DNA of 64,000 nt, from assembly GCF_014898815.1 (NCBI RefSeq), contig NW_026515445.1, forward strand, positions 1,612,001-1,676,000. Direction: 5' to 3'. The DNA is from Panonychus citri. Lineage: Eukaryota > Arthropoda > Arachnida > Trombidiformes > Tetranychidae. Under the pieces are notes generated by a model. That model ran no database searches, was not told where the DNA came from, and saw nothing but the letters and a program-made list of their open reading frames with translations. Positions 50,401 to 63,301 of this stretch are shown here, piece by piece (within the stretch, counting starts at the first letter, position 1; every line of letters starts with the position of its first letter). A program made the translations under genes and the position numbers.

Positions 50401-52228
50401 TTGATTATTGATGTTCATTATTGGAAATTTTCTCCTTTATCCAAACTTTTTCTTTTGAAACCCATGAAGTGATCGATTGTCCATTAGAAGTCTTCATTTA
50501 CTTCGATTATCAAACTAAAATATGAAGATTCAAGGCCATTCTCATCAAGTTATTCACTTTTCATGGAGACCAAAACAATTAATATGATTAGCAGATCGAT
50601 TTGATTATTTTAATTTAGTGATCATTACAACGCAATGATTTCATTCGGATAGATTTCGTATCAGTATCGATGATTCTTGAGCTTCGAAGTTTCTTCTGAA
50701 TCGATAAATTAACTTAACCTTGTAAACAAATTAATTTATTCAAAAATTAAGCTGAATTACATTTAATTATGAACATGATGTATTTGCTCACCTTTTGTTT
50801 TTCTTGATTTAATCATTAGGCCTCGTCACTGGTAATTATCACGATGACACAATAACCATTACCTTGGTGCAAACTATTGTCGAGGCGTTTTAACAGAAAC
50901 AAAGTTGATCTAATGTTTGAAACTGGGAGTGAAAGTTTCCTACGGAAAAATTTGACACTTTGATCGAGAATTTTGTTTTCATCAAGCTCAACATTATCTC
51001 AATTAAAACAATTTGAAAGAGCTCATTAAGATGATGATGATAAGAAAACAATAATTAACTTAATCACCTTAGTACCTGTTTCAAGTTAGATGATTTCATT
51101 TCCATGGGGATTCGCCTTGGAAATGTATTGCACCGAAAGATGTTCAATTATTAGGTTTTTAAATTAATCGTTATTAACTTTAGACAGATGAGACAAATTG
51201 GTGAGATTAGAAATAATATTGAGCAGGATATGGAAATGATTAATATCCCGTTTCAAGGAGCCGCATATTAGTTATGCAAATTGTTGCAAAATTATTACGG
51301 AATCAGTAGGAACCACGAAAGAAGATTTCAATTGATTATGTTTGGAGAGTGAAAACCTTGGAATATGATTTATTGGGTTAATTGTTATCATCACTTGATT
51401 CTCTTCTAGTTCATCAGGGTTAAAAGGGAAGACAATAAGTATCAACAATTAACGGTAATTAAACGAGTAACAATATGATCAGAGATTGATTTTCGTTTCT
51501 TAATCCAATGTTCCAGCCTCGATTCCCGGAGGGCAAAGTGTTGATTTTGATACTCAGACAAACAGATAATTTGTCCACCCACACCAATTGTAATCTACTA
51601 GAACCAATAAAGTAAAGGTAAATTACTATTAATATTATCATTTCTCAGGGTGTTTCATTCAGAAATAGTGATTATCTTCATCTCACTCACTTTCCATCTT
51701 CTTGAAACAACTTTCACTTTCAAGGCTCCCTTTCAGATCTCCTTCTATCCTCTTTCAAAAGTTGACAAGCCACTTTTATCCAACCTTTTCTTTCTCATCT
51801 GATTTCCCCCTTCTTCTCACTCGGCCTCACGCAAAAGTAGGTCTTAGGGTCACTTTAGTGGTTGAATTTTTCCCCTCTCTCTCACTCTCACTTTCATCAT
51901 CTTCAGCATCTCGGCTCATCTTAAGAATCATGGTTCCAATCTGAACATAATCATTCAAACACCTCCAACAAACAGAAACATTCACATTTAAGTTTTCTTT
52001 CTATTATCGTTTCGTGCTTCAAGATAAACAAACTTTTCGTGGACAAAAAACTTTTTTCTTTCGAACTTTAAAGTTCTAAAAAAGTTTCTCTTTCGGACCA
52101 TTTTTCTATTGTGATACCAACTCTTCCGATTTACTTAATACTCATGATTTATTTAATCTTATAAAAAAAACTTTATATAAGAAAAAATCGATTAATTCAA
52201 AAAACAATCAATCAGCTTGAAAGAGAAA
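47463..52228. other. Long intergenic stretch, no gene seen
   Basis: AT-rich DNA after ABCB copy B. I looked for exon chains on both strands and found only short, low-complexity frames. An 8-bp-arm palindrome (TACCACAG-AAT-CTGTGGTA) is at 48350-48368, and an octamer-like ATGCAAAT at 51274. The right end (51690-52228) is pyrimidine-rich, then A-rich, and probably contains the promoter and 5' UTR of the FAS1 gene. Confidence 0.45.
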
Positions 52229-55200
52229 ATGAGTTTTAATCAAATTAATCCGATTTGTTTGTCAATTGTGATTCTAACCATTTGGAGTAATGTTACTTCA
52301 GCTGATCAGATACAAACAACAACTCGTCAATCAGTTCCCGGTAAGTTAATAATTAAATTTTCTCTTTTCAAATTAATTATCTGTTCAATGTCATGAAAAA
52401 TTTTCTTGATCTATTTCCAACTTGAGGAAGAAAAGTTCATAACAATAACAAACCGTTGAAATTAATTAGCTTTCGGGATGATAATTGTAATTACAAAACA
52501 TATTGTGAGACAATATTAAGTGACCATCATCTTAATCATCGTCATCTCGATTATTTGACCTTAAAGTTTTTTTAATTGTTTTTCCCGTCAAATGATGTTT
52601 TTAATCATCACTTAGATTATTAGAGTTTCTTTTTGTTTCTACTGTCCACATCCTTCGGTCATCTCAACTTCTCACCTTCTCTACAAAACTCACTAAATTA
52701 ACCATGAATTGTGCAGTTTGTCGTAATGATAGAACTCGTAATTAAGAATCAAATTAAGACAATGACTTATCATTGCGAAAATGACAAAAAAACAACAGCT
52801 TTCATCGTTTAAATTCATTCTCACCCAACCCGAAATCAAATAATTGGAGGTCAGTTTATGCTGGACAATCATTGATACAAAGAATAGAATAAATTTAACA
52901 GCAACATGTTGATAATAATAAACAAATAAATAAACAATCAATCAATAGTCTGTTGATTTTATTACTATGACTTTCTTACCAGTTGATTAGTTTAATGAAA
53001 TTCAGGAAAATTTATATTATTTCAAACTGTCCAATTATCTGATATTCACTGGTTAATGTCCATTGACTTGTATTGTAACTTAACTTTTATTGGAGTTTAA
53101 CAGTAAACGAATGACGGGAATGTCCCTATCGACAATTAAGAGATGAAGTCTGATTATAATGAACAATCAGTAGTGACCAATGTTTACCGATTTCTATTGT
53201 TTGTCCAGTTTTCTTTCCATTCTCAGATTTTTGTTTATTCATTAAAAGTCTCATCAAGGACCAATGGACCAGGTTTTATCTTCCTCTTTTCATGATAATC
53301 ATCATGATAATGACGATGATGATTCTTAGGAATCAACATGAACTATCGATTAAAATTATTCTCATGGACATTTAATATCAACAGAAGGTTCTTTCAAATT
53401 CAATAAGGTTCATTATGTATGTTAATCTATTAATATGAACAACTTGTAGTCTCTTAATATTTCAAGATGATTGATTGTTTTGGCGATTAAAATTAATAGT
53501 GAAATGAAGTTCAACTGATACGAGGAAATCTTTATCATCACCAATACTTCAACTGTGTTGTATTAATTGTTAATTAATTTTAACTAGATAACTGAAACTA
53601 AAGGATAACAATTAAGATGAAAGTTCACTGTCATTTTGATCAACTTGATTAGGACAAAACTATCAACATTTCCAAGGGTAGACAATTAATCTTACATTTA
53701 AGATTTAGATAATTATTATCAAGCTTTATTAAGAATGAATAATTTTCAGATAATTGCAATCAAACAGTAATTACAGTTATGATATTGGTCAATCTAGTTT
53801 GCAATTGTTTCATGAAGGTTAATTGTGACAGGTAATTGATTCATTAATTGTGATCAGTTTTTCATTTACATTGTAAGATTTAATTTTCTACGTTATAATT
53901 ACTCAAAATTGTTTTAATTTCGTTGATTTTTTTAGTGAATTGGGTTTGGCTGATTTATAAATCATTTGAGTGAACAATTTAAACAATCAAACTGAGATTA
54001 ATAAGGCTATTAAGACGTTGGCTTTTCCTTTAACTTCGAGACTAAATAAGTTGACAACAGATTCGATTGTTGTTGTTGTCTTAAACACACCTCATCATTA
54101 AGATGCTTATCGTTATCATTTGCTGATTGTGTTTATGTATATCACATTTTGTCCATTATAATACAATTAAAGATAATCTGATTAAGTTGATGATGTTGGT
54201 TTTGTAGCAATGACAATATATTAATGACAATTAAAATATCACTTTTATAGTTTTTATTAACTTTGTCATCTAAACTGTCACCAATTTTTGCTTGATGTCC
54301 ACTGATATCCAACCAATTGCGGAAACGTTTCACTCATTACTTTTAATTGAATCTTAATTATAACAATGAATTTAATTCTCCACCCAATTATTACAGATCG
54401 AAGTACAGTTGAACTAATTGGCGATAAGTACGATCGAATGGCTAAATATCTTTCGTTGGCTGACCTGGAAAAGGATGTTTCTAGTGAGTAATCATCTTCA
54501 TTCCTGTAGGAGTTTTCATCACAATCGAGTCACCATCTATCCCAACTGATACATTCACAATCAACTAATTGGGTTAGATCATTGAACAGTTTGGGTAACA
54601 TAATCTTAATTGTGTTGGTGCTTTTTATGTGGTTGTATTAGTTTATCTTTTTTTCTGATTATCATCATGATTAGGACCATGATGATGAAGAGTCACTATT
54701 ATTCACCTTGACTTGGATTAACATCTCAATACAGAATCAGTTGGTGATCAATTGATTGCGATTATCAATTTCTGATGATTCTTTATTTCAAAGCGTCTAA
54801 CTTACATTTATCTTCATGTTCTCACCACAATCATGAGCTATTTGTTTCAAAACAAACGCTTCTTATTGTTATTAATTGTTGATTCTAAATGAATTCAATG
54901 AATCAGAATTTAGTTAATCAAAACATTTGTTTCTGTGTTACATTAGCGAGTATTAAGTTTCTTTGGTTTACATTGAATTAACAATTAAACAACAAACAGA
55001 TACAATTAGAGTTAATAGTCAATTGTTATTTTATTAGTGCACAATTTAAATTACAAATAAGATTTACTCTTTGTTTGATTGCGACGGAACAATTTAATTT
55101 TTAATTCTTATGAGATAATTTCCATTCGGATCATTTTGATTGAAGACAATAAACGCTATTTGTTACAATGATACTCATCTCGATCACCATTAACTTATTA

Positions 55201-58200
55201 CAATTAAAGTTGATATACAATTATAATTGTTTGCTCTTAGCAACGTAAAGTAATCAAAAAGCTAACACGCATCAAAATGATTTGAATTTTAATTATTAAT
55301 ACTTCACAATACTTGTAATAACTTTTGCAATCATCACTGAAACTAATGAAAATATTGACCAATTTTTTATTTTGGCAACAATTAGCTCATGATCATAACA
55401 TTTATCAGTTTGAATGTCTAAAAATATTGACCCTAATGGTGATTTGATTGGAATTAAAACTTTTTCTGCCCTTTCATCATGTTAACATATAATGTTCTTA
55501 TCGTGTTTATGTGTTTGTGTTAATTGTTTTTAACTGAATTTCTGCCAAAACAATCAACAGGTAACGAGTTGACCTTTTTTGTTCCCACTGATGAAGCCTT
55601 TAGGGATGTCCCTTGGTCGATTGCTCAAGAAATGCTTGTTAATTCAACTTTCCTCAGATGTAAGTTTAATTGTTAATATCTTCATGCTGTTAACCAGCAA
55701 TCAATTAGTGATTTACTCTCTCACAAATTCAATAATAAACACCACCGATCTCACTAACTAATCAATGAAATTACCTTGATTTGTTTTTCTATTAAAACTT
55801 GTTATTTTCATGTTCTATTCCTTAACAATTATCTTCCTGTGAATAAATTATAACCATCTGTCTTATTGTTTGCTATTCAACAATTTAATTAATGAATTTT
55901 GTAACTTTGTTCATTGTTGATCAGTGGTCATCGAGAATCACATAATTCCAGGAACCTTTTCATCCAATAAACTCCCTGGTAATTCAATATATTCAGTGGG
56001 CGGTGAATCTCTTAATTTTACCAAAAAAACAGGTAATTGTGACTCTTTAATTTCCATAAAAAAAACTTGATTCATGATAACATATAATTTTCATCTAATT
56101 GTGATAATTATCAATCTTGTAGAATGAACAATTTGCTTTGCACCACAATAAGTGTCGAGAGAATCAATAATCAAATTTAATGATGATGATTAAAGTTTAT
56201 CATGAAAAAAGAAATAAATTATTCTACCTACTCTGTATTCAATTGTAAAGATTCAATCAATTTTCTTCTGATTTAGTGTTGATAAGTTGCTATTATGACC
56301 GAACTTCCAAAAGATTAATTATCATTGGGATAATCATAAAGTCCTTTAACTTTCTTATTATTAAATAGCTGAAAAGATATTGAAAATGAATTAGATTTAG
56401 GAAGTTGAATTCAATTGATTTTAATTGTTTCCTCTACAATAATTTTTTTCAGTTAAAGATTGTGATCTTGTATTGGTGAACTCAATTCCAATTCTCGAAC
56501 CTGATCAATCAACTACCAATGGAATTGTCCATGGAATCACTAAATTAATTTTACCTCAAAAATTGATTGATGATTGTAAATGTGGTCAGCCAAAGGTCAA
56601 CGACGTTGAATCAACACTCAAGTTATCGTCAACGACACCTAATAGCTTGACAAGTAACTTACCTGAACGCATAATCGCTGGACATTCAGATCAGCCTAAT
56701 TATGTGACCATTGCACCAGAAAACTATTTCCAACCAAGTTCAGATAAATTTTTACGCAGATCTCAGGCCGCTAATCCAGAGATAATTAGCTCTCCCGACT
56801 CGAATGGGTCGTCATCAACTACTCCATTTCCTTATTATAATGTTTGGGATGATTTGGTTGCTAATCACAATTTAACGACAGGTAATCAGGGAGATAATAG
56901 AACGCGAGAAGTCGAAGAGGAACGACCAAGGTTCTTTAGAACTCGAACACCTGGTCGAGTATCAACTGAATCATCATTATCTCCGTCATCCACATCATCA
57001 CCGAACGAAACAAATTCAGGGACAAGTAACAATATCGGAGGAACTCAAGGATCATCAACATATAATGACAACACTGCTTCGCCCACACCACCTCCAAGAT
57101 TCGGTCTTCGTCGACGAGTTGTAGTTCGACCTCAGCCTACAGGTCGACCTTATCAAAACAATTCTAATAATAATTTCGATGTTATTCCTAATGATCCAAT
57201 CAGACCGATATCAAGGCCTAACGACAACAATAATGATCATTTAGTTCCTTCGGTTTATTATGTTGAAGACTCGGAAGGTGTCGAAAATGTTACACCATCG
57301 CGAGATAATTCACCAACCTACAGTCCACCTCTTGTTTATCGACCGACCACAACAACGCCAAGTCCTTTCATAAGAGTAACAAGTCCACCTTTAGATACTC
57401 GCCGAAGATCACAAGATGGACGATTAATAAATCTCGATTCACCGATTTCTGATGAACCAAACCAACCAGAACTTTCACCAAATGCCAATGCCAACAATAA
57501 CTATCAAACAACACGAAGGCCATATTTCCGACGACCTGTACCTTCAGCATCTAATAACCCAGGAACTAATAGAAATGTTTCAAATACTATTAATTGTCAC
57601 CCACAAGATGTTAATTGTTTGATTTCTGCGAGTGCATCGAATCCTAATAACCCATCGAACAATGATTCGCCTTCACCAGCTCGATATGATCCACGATTCA
57701 AGCCTGAACTTGGCCCGATTAGAAATAATCCAACATCTCCAGAAGAAAATTTACCAAGAGCTCCAAGCGACAATGGGTTCCGTCGTCCAGCAACCGAATA
57801 TTATTTGAATGATCAAACTACTCCTTCCACCACTTTCTTTGATTCAACTCGTCGGCCCACTTCACGTAGCCCTCAAGATGTTTGGCGATCAACAGCTTCT
57901 TCATCAGTTACTCCTCGATACGAAGATGACTCAGCTAATTATGTCCGTCGCATTGGTTCAGAAAGACCAAGAGGAGGCAATTCTAATGCACGAGGCCGTC
58001 AAATTGTAAGATCAACGACTACTACAACCGAGCCCCCAACTTATTACAACAATGTCCCAGTTCGTGCAGTTGACAGTCGTGCTTATCAGAGTGATCCTCA
58101 GTATCGACCATCCAGACCAAACAATAATGAGCCAATTTATCCTCGAGAACCAAAAGTTGATAATAAACCAGAAGTAGACTCAAATACAATTGCCGATATT

Positions 58201-60384
58201 CTCGAAGACCCTGGACTATTTCTTGAGAAAAAGCCGATATCTTTTTCAATGTTCAAAGATCTAATAAGAAGAGCTGGTTTACATAACTTGGCCTCTTCGA
58301 AAAAACCAATTACTGTTTTCCTACCGACTGACGATGCTTTCGAACAGTTGGAAAATAATGGTTTCGATAAAATTTATCGTAACCCAGCTGATTTACAGAA
58401 TTTCTTACTTCGTCATATAGTTAATTATCCAGTCAAACCAAATGAGATGAGTGATGGATTAGTAATTAGATCCATTTCAAACAGTCCGATAACAATAAAA
58501 GCTTTCGATGATGGGATGGTAAGAATTGAAAATTCTTGAAAACTCGAGTTGTTTCATTTCGATAATCTTTTGATTGTAATTGTTTTCCATTCATTTTCAG
58601 AAAGTTTATGCCAATGGATCACCGATTTTAGCGGCAACTGAAGCGACTAATGGTTATGTTTATGTTTTAGGAAAAGTGATTAGTGATTCTGATCATCAAG
58701 TTAAAAAGGATATTGTTCAACAAATTGAACAATTGGAAAACACTTCAATCTTTGCAAGTCTTTTAAGACGAAGTAATTTGATTCCGCAATTGAAAGGTTT
58801 GTTTATTCTTGTTTTCCATTGATTTTGTTTAATTGTTTTCATTTATTGATTGATTAAGAATCTGGAGGGCCTTGGACTATCCTTGTTCCCGATAACGAGG
58901 CATTTGCAGAGATTCAACCACAAACTCGAGACAAAATATTGAGCGATCCATCATTGATTCTCTCATTGGTTGGTAATCATATCATTAATGGTTCGTACAG
59001 TTCCGAGAAATTATCAAGGTCAAGAAACATTCTTCCAATGGTTGGACAAAAACCTTTGAAGCTTCGAGCTTTTCCAGGTCAGTTGGTGCAACTTAAGATC
59101 TTATATTGTACTATTAGAATCTGAAGATTTACTTATTAATAAATTCATTGAACTTCAGGAGCCGTGATCATCAATAATCAGGCTTCGATTAAGCAACCAG
59201 ATTTAGGAGCAAAGAATGGAGTTATTCATATTATCAATCGAGTTCTTTTGCCTGAAGATTTAAAAGCAAACCTCACGACTAATAGTCGTGGCCGAGGACG
59301 AGCATATGAGGGATCAACTGACCCTTCGAACCAGTTTCATCCAAGAAGAGGTAAGAATTCAAGATATCAAGTTTACGTTAACTTATTCATAATACATTTT
59401 TGTCTAAAGGGCTTTATTCCGATCCTAATGAGAGAAATCGAGAAGAGAGTCAAGAACTTGGACCAAAAATGAAAGCTCGCAAATTCGTGTCATGGTTAGA
59501 GAAATCGGGTGTATTGGACCAATTAAAGCAAAACAACACACCTTATACGATAATTGTTCCGACTGATGAAGCTGTTAGTAAATTACCGTCTCAAATATTG
59601 AATCAACTGGACAGTGATCCTAAAAATTTGAAATCGCTTCTTGCCTATCATGTGGTTCCTGGTGAAATTAATTTATCTGCACTGGAAGATGGAGAAACCC
59701 TGAAATCATCAGATGATAAACCGATTCAATTTACAAGATTAGAAGCAAATAGATCCTTGCTTTCCGGGGCTCCGGTTGTTGATGAATATAAACAGGGGGA
59801 AATGAAGTTTTTAGCTGTTGACAGAGTCCTTTATCCACCTCATGGAACCATTTTCGATATTATCTCAGGATCGCCGATATTGACCAACATCTCACAGATC
59901 ATAAAAACTGCCAATTTAGTTTCAGAATTCTCAGACTCTCCTGGTCCTTATACTCTTTTTGCTCCCACTGACCAAGCATTTGCTTCTTTGGGTCAAGATG
60001 AACTGCTTAAAGTTACAAGAGACATCAAAAGTAGTCGAGGTACAATCGATACAATTTAATCATCACAATCGTTTTATTAATTTTCATTTTATTTCCAAAA
60101 ACAGATTTCCTGGTAAAGCATAGCTTGAAAAGAGTTCTTTTTACTAGTGCCATTCCAATGAACGATCGTAAAGGAATCAATGTTGAAAATATCAATAAAA
60201 CGTCGATAAATCTTCAAAGAAAACCAAGTAATTTAACGATTGAATGAAATTCGTAAACAATTTAACTAATTGGTTTCTCTATTCTATTTTCACAGATTAT
60301 GTGACTGCAAACGGAGTTCCATTGGCCTATGCCGATATAACTGCGACCAATGGAGTTATTCATGTTCTTAGTAAACCTCTTTAA
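52229..60384 (+). CDS. Secreted multi-fasciclin (FAS1) domain matrix protein, TGFBI/midline-fasciclin-like
   Basis: Eleven exons join in frame to 1306 aa: 52229-52340, 54397-54483, 55561-55659, 55925-56032, 56453-58518, 58601-58796, 58859-59077, 59159-59350, 59410-60039, 60105-60227, 60296-60384. A signal peptide (residues about 1-26) is followed by five FAS1 units, recognised by the repeated TxFxPTDEAF and HxxxG/NGxxHxxxxxL landmarks. Approximate positions are 39-174, 715-865, 868-1000, 1050-1150 and 1160-1306. Examples are FFVPTDEAF, VFLPTDDAF, ILVPDNEAF, IIVPTDEAV and LFAPTDQAF. Between FAS1-1 and FAS1-2, a single 2-kb exon encodes about 540 residues rich in Asn, Pro, Ser, Thr and Arg, predicted disordered. 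There is no C-terminal hydrophobic segment, so it looks secreted. FAS1 proteins act in cell adhesion and extracellular matrix. AATAAA lies at 60472-60477. Confidence 0.92.
52341..54396 (+). other. Intron 1 of the FAS1 gene
   Basis: A 2.06-kb phase-1 intron (CCCG|GTAAGT to TTACAG). AT-rich with ATCATGATAATG-type simple patches near 53290-53320. No exon of compatible phase recognised. The following introns (54484-55560, 1.08 kb; 56033-56452, 0.42 kb) are likewise without visible features. Confidence 0.6.
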
Positions 60385-60960
60385 GAACAATTCTCAACTT
60401 TTTCAAGGATCACAATTAATCAGCAACTGATTCCAAGTAAAATGATTAAAGTGAATTTTTAACAGACAAACAATAAAAATAAAAAGTTAATTGTAATTTT
60501 TATGATTGTAATCAATTCATCCCTTTTATTGAATTCCAATGATTCCAACTCAATTGGAATTGATTGTTAGTTTCAATGTCATGATGATGATTGGGTGAAT
60601 CGTTTTTGTAATATGATAATGATCATGGAGAGAGTCAAGGTAACTCGACTATTACATTGTATTTGAAATAATGATGAAAATGAAACCGCGTAAGTGTAAA
60701 CAATGAAACAAAATAAAACAATTTGATTCACAATTAATGTGATCAATAACATTATTAAAATAAATTCAATTGTTAGAAATTTCAATGAGAAAGATTAACG
60801 AGGAGAAATCTCTTCATTTGTGTGTGAACTTTGACTAGACCTTAGTCGACTTAAAAGACGCAAGTTACAGGTCAATTGTTGGACGATTATTGGTACACCA
60901 ATTCGTCGCGTTGGCTATATTAATGGAAAATCAATTGATTAGTTTGTTTGAATAAACAAT
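60385..60960. other. Tail-to-tail spacer
   Basis: Holds the FAS1-gene 3' UTR with AATAAA at 60472-60477 and the 3' end of the minus-strand 394-aa gene. No further gene seen. Confidence 0.6.
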
Positions 60961-62145
60961 TTAAACGAGCGATGATTGACTTTGGAAACCTGATGAATGG
61001 AAACTTCGAGTTGGATGTTGATGATGCAGTTGATAGTATTGGTCCAAATGGTCTTGATTGCTTCCGATCGAATCTGTAGACGACGATCTACTTTGAGATT
61101 CGTTCCGTTGATTGATTAGATGTTGTGTTGTCACCGGGAAGAGTTTGATCCCATTGATCCAAGATTTTCTTAATTCGTCTGGAGATTTGACAAGATCCTT
61201 ACGAAAACTTCTAAATGCCATATCATCTTTAATGAGGTGAGGATAATAAGGCTTCACTCTGTAGTAGAAAAAGTTTTTGTCTTTTTCACTCAAAGTCGCA
61301 TGGACATAATTGTTGATTGTAGTTAAATCAGTGGGCCCGATCGGTATTCCAAAAGGCGGATGAGGTGGACTCACAGCAGCAGCATCTGATTGAATGAAAC
61401 GCCGATAGGAAAGGTCATCCTTTTCGATGTCAGGCTTTGGTTCTGTTGAAAGATAATTTTCAGGTGAAATCATTTCAGTGCTTATATCGGTCCTGGTTGT
61501 TGGACTGTAGATTGGCGAAAGAAGTAAATAACTTTGAATCTTTTTACTTCCGCTCGATTTCTCGTTTCGATTTCTGACCATTTTACGGGCAGCGAGATCA
61601 TCGTTGATTGGATCCGGTATAGCAGATCGACGTCGAGCAGGAGCCTTGCACCGATGTGGAGGATCGGCTGATGATAAAAGAGATTCAACAGAGCCAAGGT
61701 TTCGATGACGACTTTGGAAAAACTCGTCGCAATAAGGGTGAGACCAACCGGTTTCCAAGGGATAGATTGAGTTCTTCGTAGATGCTGAGGGGAACTGAGG
61801 TGATTCCATTCGCCTCCCAGGTACAGTTTCACCAACTTCAAGATCAGAATCTGAAATCACTGAATTTTCACGCATCAATTGGAACTTAGAGGGCATATCG
61901 CGTCTCTCAGCTCTGTCGAAAAGATCTTCATCGTCGAGGTTTAGACTTGCATAAATTTCCTCAAGCTCGCAAATAGCTTCATCCAATTTACGAATTTTTT
62001 CATTTTTTGATGTAACTTTACGGCTCTTGGTTCCAATCGTCATTTTTGTTGCTCCAGAGACTCGATACTCTTGAGATTTAACACCACTACCAATAGAGTA
62101 GCGTTCGGAGATGAGTTCATCATCTTCTGGCCTAAATTCAGCCAT
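60961..62145 (-). CDS. Unrecognised 394-aa intracellular protein with repeated DD[LM]xxR motifs
   Basis: A single long frame, ATG at 62145 and stop at 60961. An in-frame TAA lies five codons upstream in the unspliced sequence. If a likely 5' UTR intron (62150-62327) is removed, an in-frame TGA is created two codons before the ATG, so the start is well fixed either way. There is no signal peptide or membrane span. Residues 50-82 form a charged helical segment (KLDEAICELEEIYASL, then LDDEDLFDRAERRD). Three short related motifs follow: NDDLAAR (181-187), KDDLSYR (242-248) and KDDMAFR (306-312), the last leading into SFRKDLVK. The C-terminus is Ser/Gln/His-rich. The conserved-looking blocks and fixed start make a real gene very likely. 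I do not recognise the family; a scaffold or adaptor role is only a guess from composition. Confidence 0.8.
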   Translation of the reverse strand: MAEFRPEDDELISERYSIGSGVKSQEYRVSGATKMTIGTKSRKVTSKNEKIRKLDEAICELEEIYASLNLDDEDLFDRAERRDMPSKFQLMRENSVISDSDLEVGETVPGRRMESPQFPSASTKNSIYPLETGWSHPYCDEFFQSRHRNLGSVESLLSSADPPHRCKAPARRRSAIPDPINDDLAARKMVRNRNEKSSGSKKIQSYLLLSPIYSPTTRTDISTEMISPENYLSTEPKPDIEKDDLSYRRFIQSDAAAVSPPHPPFGIPIGPTDLTTINNYVHATLSEKDKNFFYYRVKPYYPHLIKDDMAFRSFRKDLVKSPDELRKSWINGIKLFPVTTQHLINQRNESQSRSSSTDSIGSNQDHLDQYYQLHHQHPTRSFHSSGFQSQSSLV

Positions 62146-62489
62146 AGATCTGGTGTTTTAGCGACTACAAAACACAACGGATTTTAGATAAAGCGACTAA
62201 GTGGAATCACTTTAAAAACTCAAGTCGAAGAACAAAAACAAAAGAACTGATGGATTTGAGTGGAAACAATTTAGTAGATTCTTACTAATGATTAACTTCC
62301 AATCAATTGGAATGAAGGTTCACTTACCAGCTGGAGAATAAACTTAATCTTTAGAAATTCGTCCCTCACTTTTCTCTCTCCCTCGATCCATCGAACTCTA
62401 ATCGATTTTAATCAAGGCCGACGGACATTTCGATCCATCGATTATTCGAACAACGGGTTAAGTTGTGAAACTCTTTCGAGTTTCAAAGA

Positions 62490-62675
62490 TTAGATGTTTA
62501 CGATTTTTCTTCGATCATAAACAATCGCCGAAATAATAATTGAGAATAAAGTAACTGCGACCACAATATTAATCATCTTTATTTCGATTTTCCAAAGGTT
62601 TGATCTGTTGAATTGAGCGCGTTGAGTATATCGATTAACTCGATCGATCCTTTTCGATCCTGGAACATTATCCAT
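62490..62675 (-). CDS. Candidate 61-aa single-pass membrane micropeptide
   Basis: ATG at 62675 (good context, TCATGGA), stop at 62490. The N-terminal half is basic and polar (KR, DR, NR, RAQFNR). Residues about 33-54 are a continuous hydrophobic span (MINIVVAVTLFSIIISAIVY), followed by DRRK. It lies upstream of, and on the same strand as, the 394-aa gene, about 160 nt before the putative 5' UTR donor. It could therefore be its own gene or the first frame of a two-cistron transcript. I recognise no family. A chance frame cannot be excluded at this length. Confidence 0.4.
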   Translation of the reverse strand: MDNVPGSKRIDRVNRYTQRAQFNRSNLWKIEIKMINIVVAVTLFSIIISAIVYDRRKIVNI

Positions 62676-63275
62676 GATGGAAGGAAAAATGCACGAAATC
62701 TAATCCAAGAGATTGAGTTTCGTTAATCCAGGTGATTCAAAAGAAGACGAGATGAAGGAAAATTATTCAGATGTTAAATCACGTGGATTGTTAATCATAT
62801 TCGATTAATGGTTTTAATTGAAATCAGACATTCACTTGTTTAAAAGAATCATTGATGATCGAATGGAACAAGAATTTGAATATTCCAAGTCAATAAGGTT
62901 TAGTTGGCTCAACCAAAATATTCAATTTTCTGTAAATCGAATTACTCCTTTAACGGGACTTTAATCGGAATTTGTGGATAATATATTATAATAAAGGTGT
63001 TTTAATGTTTAATAAATGATTTAATTTGTACAATCACAGAAAAAAGTTATCAATTTAAGCCATAAAGCAACCAAGTATTTTAAGGCATAAGCTCGTATTA
63101 ATTTCATTTGATTTCTTGTTCATTGATAACTTTCCAGTTAACTGTTTCAATGGGTGTTGATGGTGTCGATAAATATTGCAATTAATTGGATCATGACCAA
63201 GATTCACCATGTTCACAGATGAGGAACATAGTCTAGGGCAAATTGTACCTTCATAAAAAAATAGAAACGAGAAAA

Positions 63276-63301
63276 GGAAATGGAAATGGAAATGGAAATG
63301 G
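63276..63301. repeat. (GGAAAT)n hexamer repeat
   Basis: Four tandem GGAAAT units plus a partial one, seen directly. On the minus strand it produces the artificial-looking alternating Phe-His run in an open frame. Confidence 0.85.

Noticed and set aside
51274..51281. ATGCAAAT octamer (POU-type site) upstream of the FAS1 gene
   Set aside because: A single 8-bp match is expected by chance in AT-rich sequence of this length and lies almost 1 kb from the start codon.
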